Positions 4,907 through 6,697 of a stretch of DNA of 6,697 bases are shown one piece after another. A program made the translations under genes and the position numbers. This DNA is from Candidatus Subteraquimicrobium carltonvillense. GTDB lineage: Bacteria > Actinomycetota > Aquicultoria > Subteraquimicrobiales > Subteraquimicrobiaceae. Below the pieces are notes generated by a model, which did not search any database, was not told where the DNA came from, and was given only the letters and a program-made list of their open reading frames with translations. The stretch lies in the NCBI GenBank assembly GCA_002339355.1, contig DDKQ01000031.1, positions 1 through 6,697 of the forward strand, given 5' to 3'. Numbering within the stretch: position 1 is the first letter of the stretch; each line of letters starts with the position of its first letter.

Positions 4907-6607
4907 ATGAGGGAGCTCACTCGGGTCGCTCGAGGAGGGGAAAAAGCCGATCTCGTCCTCAAAAATGCCCAAATCGTTAATGTACTCGATGGGAAAATCG
5001 AACAGGGCGATGTAGCCATATATCGGAGCAAAATTGCAGGTATAGGTGATTACAAGGGTAAACTAGAGGTTGATATCAAAGGCAAGTATCTGGTCCCGGG
5101 TTTCATCGATGGACATTTGCATATAGAATCCACCATGCTTTGCCCCGAAGAATTCTCTCGGGCGGCAATTCTTAATGGGACAACCACCGTAATAGCGGAT
5201 CCTCACGAGATTGCCAATGTAGCAGGAGTTGAGGGAATCCGATACATGATTGAGGCAGCAAAAAATGGTCTCATTTCCATCTTCTTCGTGCTTCCTTCTT
5301 GCGTACCGGCAACCCATCTGGAGACGAGTGGAGCTATACTCTCCGCAAGGGATCTCGAGCCCCTCATGGATGAAGAATCCATCCTAGGCCTAGCAGAAAT
5401 GATGAATTTTCCTGGAGTGATATCAGAAGACCCAGCGGTTATGGAAAAACTTGAACTGAAATTCAACCTCGTTGATGGACACGCCCCGGGTCTTTCCGGA
5501 AAGGAGCTTTGCGCCTACATTGCAGCGGGAATCCGCTCGGACCATGAGTGCACCCAATTAGAAGAGGCCAGAGAAAAGCTGAAGCGGGGCATGTTTATAA
5601 TGATCCGAGAGGGTTCCACAGCCAAAAACTTAAAAAATCTCATTCCTATCGTCGATGAATTTACTGCTCCAAGATGCCTCCTCGTGAGCGATGATAGGCA
5701 TCTCGAGGATCTCATCGAGGAAGGTGAAATTAACGCGCTCTTAAAAATGGCCATTGCGCAGGGGCTGAATCCCTTTCGTGCATTTCAACTCGTAACCATC
5801 AATCCGGCAAATTATTTTGGTTTGAGGGATCGAGGAGCCATAGCCCCCGGATTCCTGGCAGATATTGTGATCTTGGATGATCTTAACTCGGTGTCCATAA
5901 ACTCCGTTTATAAAAGCGGGCAATTGGTGGTGCAGGGGGGCGAAATCATCAAAGATGTCAAGAAGATTGAACCTCCGATGGAAGTAAAGGATAGCGTAAG
6001 ATTTAAAGAAATTGATTTTTCTTACTTTACCATCTCTGCCAGAGGGAGGAGATGCCGGGTAATGGGCATAATTCCAAATCAAATAATAACGAAGGAACTC
6101 ATCCTCCCCCCAAAGGTGGAAAATGGGGATGTGGTGGCCGATACTGAGAATGATATAATCAAAATCGCGGTCATAGAGCGCCATAAAGGTACGGGAAATA
6201 AGTCCCTGGGTTTAGTTCAAGGATTCGGCATTAAATCGGGGGCATTGGCTTCCACAGTTGCCCACGATGCTCACAATATAGCCGTCGTTGGAACGAATGA
6301 TCACGATATGGCAATGGCGGTCAATGCAATCATAAACGCGAAAGGAGGATTGGCCGTAGCCAGAAGTGGCCAAATAACCTGTGTACCTTTACCCATCGCC
6401 GGGCTCATGTCGGATAAAACACTTGAAGAGGTCTATCGGGAGGTGAAAGAACTAAGGAGGGCTGTCCTTGAACTCAATCCAAGGGTGGCGAATCCCTTTA
6501 TGGTTTTATCTTTCCTTTCCTTAGCGGTGATCCCAGAGTTAAAATTAACTGATAAGGGATTAGTAGAGGTTTTAGCGGGAAGAATAGTGGATTTATTCAC
6601 GGATTAG
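4907..6607 (+). CDS. ade: Adenine deaminase
   Basis: This amidohydrolase-superfamily enzyme converts adenine to hypoxanthine and ammonia with a bound metal centre, feeding purine salvage. From ATG 4907 it has 566 residues, normal for the bacterial/archaeal Ade family. Visible landmarks in order are ADLVLKNAQIVNV near the N-terminus, PGFIDGHLHIES with the metal-binding H70 and H72, ADPHEIANV (H100), PSCVPATHLETSGA, DGHAPGLSG, SDHECT, DDRHLEDL, the DRGAIAPGFLADIVILDDL segment that closes the barrel, and the family-specific C-terminal part with VAHDAHNIAVVGTNDHDM and GLMSD. ATG 4892 would add five residues, but the better ribosome site sits between the two codons. The gene starts 21 bases after dut and is probably the last of the operon. 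No break or missing motif is seen. Confidence 0.95.
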   Translation: MRELTRVARGGEKADLVLKNAQIVNVLDGKIEQGDVAIYRSKIAGIGDYKGKLEVDIKGKYLVPGFIDGHLHIESTMLCPEEFSRAAILNGTTTVIADPHEIANVAGVEGIRYMIEAAKNGLISIFFVLPSCVPATHLETSGAILSARDLEPLMDEESILGLAEMMNFPGVISEDPAVMEKLELKFNLVDGHAPGLSGKELCAYIAAGIRSDHECTQLEEAREKLKRGMFIMIREGSTAKNLKNLIPIVDEFTAPRCLLVSDDRHLEDLIEEGEINALLKMAIAQGLNPFRAFQLVTINPANYFGLRDRGAIAPGFLADIVILDDLNSVSINSVYKSGQLVVQGGEIIKDVKKIEPPMEVKDSVRFKEIDFSYFTISARGRRCRVMGIIPNQIITKELILPPKVENGDVVADTENDIIKIAVIERHKGTGNKSLGLVQGFGIKSGALASTVAHDAHNIAVVGTNDHDMAMAVNAIINAKGGLAVARSGQITCVPLPIAGLMSDKTLEEVYREVKELRRAVLELNPRVANPFMVLSFLSLAVIPELKLTDKGLVEVLAGRIVDLFTD

Positions 6608-6697
6608 CGGCGCAAGGGAGAAGTTCAAGTTAAACCCTAGATTCACCTCACCAATATTTTCCAAAACCCTAAAAATTTTGGGAGCGTTCAATAAAAT
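6608..6697. other. Intergenic tail after ade
   Basis: No gene is seen in these 90 bases. CCAAAA at 6661-6666 can pair with TTTTGG at 6676-6681 around a 9-base loop, but no T run follows on the + strand, so no standard terminator for the operon is visible before the window ends. AAACCCTA occurs twice, at 6632-6639 and 6664-6671. The last 27 bases are the right copy of the inverted repeat. Confidence 0.4.
6671..6697 (-). repeat. Right copy of the 27-base inverted repeat pair
   Basis: Read on the - strand, this matches 63-89 at 25 of 27 positions. It reaches the window edge, so the repeat probably continues outside. If it keeps matching, the next bases would complete a GGAGC...GCTCC hairpin with a T-rich tail on the - strand, which would terminate a gene converging from the right. 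Confidence 0.6.

Noticed and set aside
6661..6681. Terminator for the operon after ade
   Set aside because: The 6-bp stem is AT-rich and no T run follows on the + strand; the sequence continues with GAGCG.
63..6697. Composite transposon bounded by the inverted repeats
   Set aside because: There is no transposase or integrase between them, the repeats are short and intergenic, and the enclosed genes are ordinary housekeeping functions.

Overview
This window holds a compact nucleotide-metabolism cluster, all on the + strand. The order is promoter and operator region, nrdD (anaerobic class III ribonucleotide reductase, interrupted by an intein), a small NrdH/glutaredoxin-like redoxin, nrdG (radical-SAM activase), dut (dUTPase) and ade (adenine deaminase). 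Positions 1-211 and 6608-6697 are non-coding as far as I can tell. The gaps between genes are 0-39 bases and two pairs overlap, so the five genes look like one operon.

Organism: an oxygen-sensitive glycyl-radical reductase with a radical-SAM activase points to an anaerobe. Two tandem NrdR-type boxes about three helical turns apart, lying over sigma70-like promoter elements, together with good Shine-Dalgarno sites, point to a bacterium rather than an archaeon. I cannot name a lineage. The moderate base composition and the intein would suit a deep-branching or subsurface/thermophilic anaerobe, but that is only an impression.

Layout: 1-62 has small potential stem-loops. 55-89 looks like a weak rho-independent terminator for something upstream, and 63-89 recurs in inverted orientation at the far right end (6671-6697). 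99-172 carries promoter elements and two NrdR-like operators. nrdD runs from a TTG at 212 to 3535, and 734-1873 of it is a 380-residue LAGLIDADG intein. The intein sits immediately before the cysteine that should be one of the reductase's active-site cysteines, and its first residue appears to be Thr, which is unusual. nrdH (3459-3716) overlaps the end of nrdD by 77 bases just after a run of six G. nrdG (3698-4414) overlaps nrdH by 19 bases. An 8-bp hairpin separates nrdG from dut (4454-4885). ade (start best placed at 4907) ends at 6607.

How the genes work together: NrdG uses SAM and an Fe-S cluster to put a glycyl radical on NrdD, which then reduces ribonucleotides. The redoxin between them suggests that the electrons come from a thiol redoxin rather than formate. 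Dut removes dUTP and supplies dUMP for dTMP synthesis. Ade turns adenine into hypoxanthine for purine salvage. The most interesting points are the intein (insertion at the catalytic Cys, Thr1, apparently intact endonuclease), the nrdD/nrdH overlap with its possible frameshift fusion, and the inverted repeat pair at the window edges.
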